Of a stretch of 16,934 nt of DNA, positions 13,647 to 16,934 are shown piece by piece. Each line of letters starts with the position of its first letter. Position 1 is the first letter of the stretch. The stretch is from Solirubrobacteraceae bacterium (GTDB lineage Bacteria; Actinomycetota; Thermoleophilia; Solirubrobacterales; Solirubrobacteraceae), in contig JASHQV010000442.1 in assembly GCA_030038955.1 (NCBI GenBank), positions 1-16,934 on the forward strand, written 5' to 3'. Both the position numbers and the translations under genes were made by a program. The notes below the pieces were generated by a model. It saw only the letters and a list, made by a program, of their open reading frames with translations, did not search any database and was not told the DNA's origin.

Positions 13647-14075
13647 ATGTTCACCGCCATAGCCCGGTCCCGAGACGGCGCGCTGCTACAGCGCGTCGAC
13701 GTCAACGGGCGCCACGAGATCACAACCGACGAACCGGCCTCCCTCGGTGGCACCGACACCGCGCCGGCACCGCACGAGCTGCTGCCGGCGATGCTCGCCT
13801 CCTGCATCGGGGTGACAATCGCCGCCTACGTCCGGAAGCACGGCTGGAGCATCGGCGAGCTCGCCGTCGAGGTGACCTACGACAACCGGTCCACCCCGCG
13901 GCATGTCACAACGACCATCCACCTACCCGATGGGCTGACCGCTGAGCAGATCGGCCGACTCGAACGCGTCGCCGAAGCCTGTCCGGTCAAGCGCGGGCTC
14001 GAAGCCGGATTCAGCTTCGAGCCCGCGATCGTCAGCTCCGGGTCGCGCGGCGGCGTGCTGAGGGCGCCGGTCTGA
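13647..14075 (+). CDS. OsmC-family protein, two-cysteine form
   Basis: A 142-residue OsmC/Ohr-fold protein. C53 lies in ELLPAMLASCIGVTIAAYV and C112 in RVAEACPVKRGLE, the two cysteines that act as peroxidatic and resolving residues in organic hydroperoxide reductases; here P-A-P-H-E-L-L-P is the usual G-x-x-P-x-E-x-L-like helix start. It should be an active thiol peroxidase or, by analogy with reports for some OsmC proteins, a persulfide-handling enzyme. ATG 13647 has GAGGAG five bases upstream and lies 14 bases after the grx-DUF302 stop, so it is in the same operon. It contrasts with the one-cysteine relative at 2077-2499. Confidence 0.9.
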   Translation: MFTAIARSRDGALLQRVDVNGRHEITTDEPASLGGTDTAPAPHELLPAMLASCIGVTIAAYVRKHGWSIGELAVEVTYDNRSTPRHVTTTIHLPDGLTAEQIGRLERVAEACPVKRGLEAGFSFEPAIVSSGSRGGVLRAPV

Positions 14076-14350
14076 GCGCGCATACTCTACACGCAGACGC
14101 TTGAGCAGCTCGCGACTGTGGCCCGGGACGGCGGTCCGCATGTGACTCCGGTGGCGTTGTCCTCACCGCGGCGGGGCCGATCGAGATTGGTGGTCCGGCG
14201 CTGGCTCGAGCCTCAAATACTGCAACGTTCAGCGCAATCCCCGAGTCGCATGCGTGTTGACGACAGAACGCCGGATAACGATCCCGATTTCAAGCCGCAG
14301 GTCGCCCTTGGCGTCGAGAGTCAAGGACGCACCGAAGCGTTAGCCGCTCA
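14076..14350 (+). pseudogene. F420/PPOX-type oxidoreductase pseudogene, several frameshifts
   Basis: Family text appears in consecutive pieces in different frames. ARILYTQTLEQLATVARDGG then PHVTPVALS (frame of 14076) matches the strand start of split-barrel PPOX/F420-dependent oxidoreductases. GPIEIGGPALAR follows in a second frame. KYCNVQRNPRVACVL follows in a third; it is a near-standard K-x-x-N-x-x-x-N-P-R-V-A segment. DDRTPDNDPDFKP and LGVESQGRTEAL then return in the first frame. At least three frame changes are needed, and there is no start codon. The real protein would be about 130 residues and bind flavin or F420. It begins right after the OsmC stop, as a former operon member would. 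Confidence 0.6.
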
Positions 14351-14414
14351 CGAACCGCCTGCATTAGCCACGCTGGCTGGCCAGCCTGGGTGCTAGTTTG
14401 CTGGCATATCTGCA

Positions 14415-14507
14415 TATCCCGGGGGGTCCCTGTGTGAGGGACTGAGATGGCGCTTCCTTGTGCCACCACCCGCCGAACCTGATCTGGCTAGCACCAGCGA
14501 AGGGAGG
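14415..14507 (+). ncRNA. TPP riboswitch (THI element) of thiC
   Basis: The conserved cores are present: CTGAGA (14442-14447), AACCTGATCTGG (14476-14487) and ACCAGCGAAGGGA (14493-14505). Stems I can draw: P1 TCCC (14417-14420) with GGGA (14502-14505); P3 GTCCCT (14426-14431) with AGGGAC (14437-14442); an extra P3a hairpin TGGCGC/GTGCCA (14448-14453 and 14460-14465); P4/P5 around CTGG/CCAG. The 3' strand of P1 is part of the thiC ribosome binding site GGAGG (14503-14507), so thiamine pyrophosphate binding should close P1 and hide the site. No terminator hairpin fits between aptamer and ATG, so control should be translational. Confidence 0.92.
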
Positions 14508-14512
14508 AAATC

Positions 14513-15898
<1,386 letters not shown>

Positions 15899-15902
15899 GG
15901 CC

Positions 15903-16289
15903 GTGGCGAGCCTGAAGGCACGCCCGGGCGTCGCGGCGATCGTCCGCAACCCCTATGGCGTGCCGTTGCATCGCCGTCTTGGCAATCCGAAGCGGCAGTG
16001 CGCCGCGATGAGGAGCGCCCCAGCGTCGCGAGGAGCTCAAAGCAGCACATCCCCCGCCGATCTGAGAAGACTGCTGCTCCGGATCACGGCTGGTAGAAGC
16101 GGCTCCCAGTGCTGTCTCTGCGACCGGGCTCCAGCCGCCACGAATCACGAGCGTGAGCGGCTACCCAGATGGTCTCCGGCCTCCGAGGCTTCCACTCCTC
16201 GAGAAATCGCTCGATGTAATGCGATCACGGCCGCGCTCCACTTAACAGATGTGACCGCATCCAGCATCAAGCGTGAGGCTCGACCTTGA
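15903..16289 (+). CDS. uncertain hypothetical ORF downstream of thiC
   Basis: A GTG four bases after the thiC stop opens a 128-codon frame. Its first 32 residues have native-looking codons (high GC at third positions) and composition (VASLKARPGVAAIVRNPYGV, then PLHRRLGNPKR). The remainder becomes serine/arginine/alanine-rich with several cysteines and looks like noise. I recognise no family. It could be a short coupled gene whose end decayed, or chance. The 387 bases otherwise hold nothing I can name: no tRNA and no clear terminator. Confidence 0.2.
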   Translation: MASLKARPGVAAIVRNPYGVPLHRRLGNPKRQCAAMRSAPASRGAQSSTSPADLRRLLLRITAGRSGSQCCLCDRAPAATNHERERLPRWSPASEASTPREIARCNAITAALHLTDVTASSIKREARP

Positions 16290-16357
16290 CTTGCATGCGT
16301 AGGAGCATCAACCGGCAGAACTTGCTTGCTTTTCGCCCCGCCTTGACAGTACGAACG

Positions 16358-16750
16358 GTGCCAGCTCTGTCCGTCAAGCTCGATCATTGCGTGATCCACG
16401 TATCGGACTGGGCGGTGTCGAATCCGTTCTATCGCGATGTCCTCGGGGCAGAGCTGGTCGACCGCGGCCAAGGAACCTGGGCATACAGGTTCGGGACCGA
16501 GCAGCTCAACGTCCACGGTCCGGGCGTCACAGCCAATCCTGTAGCCAGCGTTCCGGTCGCACCGGGCAACAGCGATCTCTGCTTCGAGTGGGACGGGCCG
16601 ATCGGCGAGGCGATCGCGCACCTCGCCCGGCATGACATCCAACCCGAGCTGGGTCAAGTCGAGCGAAGTGGCGCGCGCGGGCGCGGGAACAGCGTCTACT
16701 TCCGCGATCCGGACGGAAGCCTCATGGAGTTCATCTCCTATCAGGCCTGA
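16358..16750 (+). CDS. VOC-superfamily (glyoxalase/dioxygenase-fold) protein
   Basis: A 130-residue vicinal-oxygen-chelate protein with two beta-alpha-beta-beta-beta modules. VKLDHCVIHVSDWAVSNPFYRDVLGAELV is the first module with the metal-ligand histidine near LDH; FGTEQLNVHGPG ends it with a further H. SDLCFEWDGPIGEAIAHLARHDI starts the second, and SVYFRDPDGSLMEFISY gives the closing glutamate in L-M-E-F, so the H/H/E metal set seems complete. Members include glyoxalase I, fosfomycin-resistance proteins and extradiol dioxygenases, and the exact reaction cannot be told. GTG 16358 gives the usual family length. ATG 16295 or TTG 16286 would add an atypical leader. No ribosome binding site is clear for either. 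Confidence 0.82.
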   Translation: MPALSVKLDHCVIHVSDWAVSNPFYRDVLGAELVDRGQGTWAYRFGTEQLNVHGPGVTANPVASVPVAPGNSDLCFEWDGPIGEAIAHLARHDIQPELGQVERSGARGRGNSVYFRDPDGSLMEFISYQA

Positions 16751-16934
16751 TCGAAGCAGTCCTGGAGCGCCTGCGGGGGTGTTGCTCTGCCCGAGCCTTC
16801 GCCCGAGCCGAACACTGAATGAGCGTCCGCCGCGAGCAGGACCGGGATCTGCCGCTGCCGTGGTTGATGCGCGAGGCCCCGTGAGGTCTACCGGTCTGCA
16901 TGCGCCGTTTCGAGGGATGTCGTCACATCCAACC
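16751..16934. other. tail of the window, no gene assigned; short hairpin at the end
   Basis: A 21-codon ORF from ATG 16819 ends at a TGA near 16884 and is too short to judge. At 16915-16930 a perfect 6-bp inverted repeat (GGATGT-CGTC-ACATCC) could be an operator or hairpin belonging to a gene beyond the right edge. GCCCGAGCC occurs twice (16789-16797, 16801-16809), probably by chance. Confidence 0.35.

Noticed and set aside
16343..16348. A perfect TTGACA before the VOC gene as a -35 box
   Set aside because: No acceptable -10 hexamer lies 16-18 bases downstream, and it would start transcription inside the gene.
16789..16809. Direct repeat GCCCGAGCC x2
   Set aside because: Only two short GC-rich copies three bases apart; expected by chance in this base composition.

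Overview
The window is high-GC DNA with GTG starts beside ATG, strong GGAGG-type ribosome binding sites and tight stop/start overlaps (ATGA, GTGA). This fits a high-GC Gram-positive actinobacterium. A member of Thermoleophilia/Solirubrobacterales is my best guess from the flavor of the proteins, but that is inference, as no marker gene is present.

Layout. (1) 1-1411: the 3' end of an alpha/beta hydrolase, a decayed patch with a reverse-strand recombinase tail fragment and a headless DUF4258-like toxin, then a DUF2283-like protein and a small orphan. (2) 1672-2499: a DsrE-like protein with two CxxC motifs, followed by a one-cysteine OsmC-like protein. (3) 2729-4240: a MarR regulator divergent from an NmrA-type NAD(P)-binding protein, with a palindrome between them. 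(4) 4473-6901: a LysR regulator divergent from a DHA2-type drug exporter. (5) 6928-7508, reverse: a YtrA-like GntR regulator translationally coupled to a membrane protein cut off after 54 residues. (6) 7658-14075: the core of the window. It encodes a sulfide:quinone oxidoreductase (SQR)-type flavoprotein, a DsrC/TusE-like carrier, a DsrE2-like protein, an ArsR regulator, thioredoxin, an MMPL/RND transporter, a glutaredoxin-DUF302 fusion and a two-cysteine OsmC protein, all on one strand. (7) 14076-15898: a frameshifted F420/PPOX-type pseudogene, then a TPP riboswitch and thiC. (8) 15903-16934: an uncertain ORF, a VOC/glyoxalase-fold protein and an unassigned tail.

The core reads as a reactive-sulfur module. 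SQR would oxidise sulfide to persulfide or polysulfide. DsrC/TusE-like and DsrE2-like proteins would carry sulfane sulfur. Thioredoxin, glutaredoxin and OsmC would reduce or scavenge per- and polysulfides. The MMPL pump would export something, and an ArsR protein with a C-x3-C pair would sense the state. Two matching inverted repeats, one before arsR and one lying on the predicted transcription start of trx, suggest that ArsR controls itself and the trx-MMPL-grx-osmC operon. The two genes at 1672-2499 repeat the DsrE + OsmC theme. No dsrAB, hdr, tusA or rhodanese gene is visible, so this looks like detoxification or trafficking rather than lithotrophic sulfur oxidation. The functional reading is inference; the gene order, motifs and repeats are seen directly.
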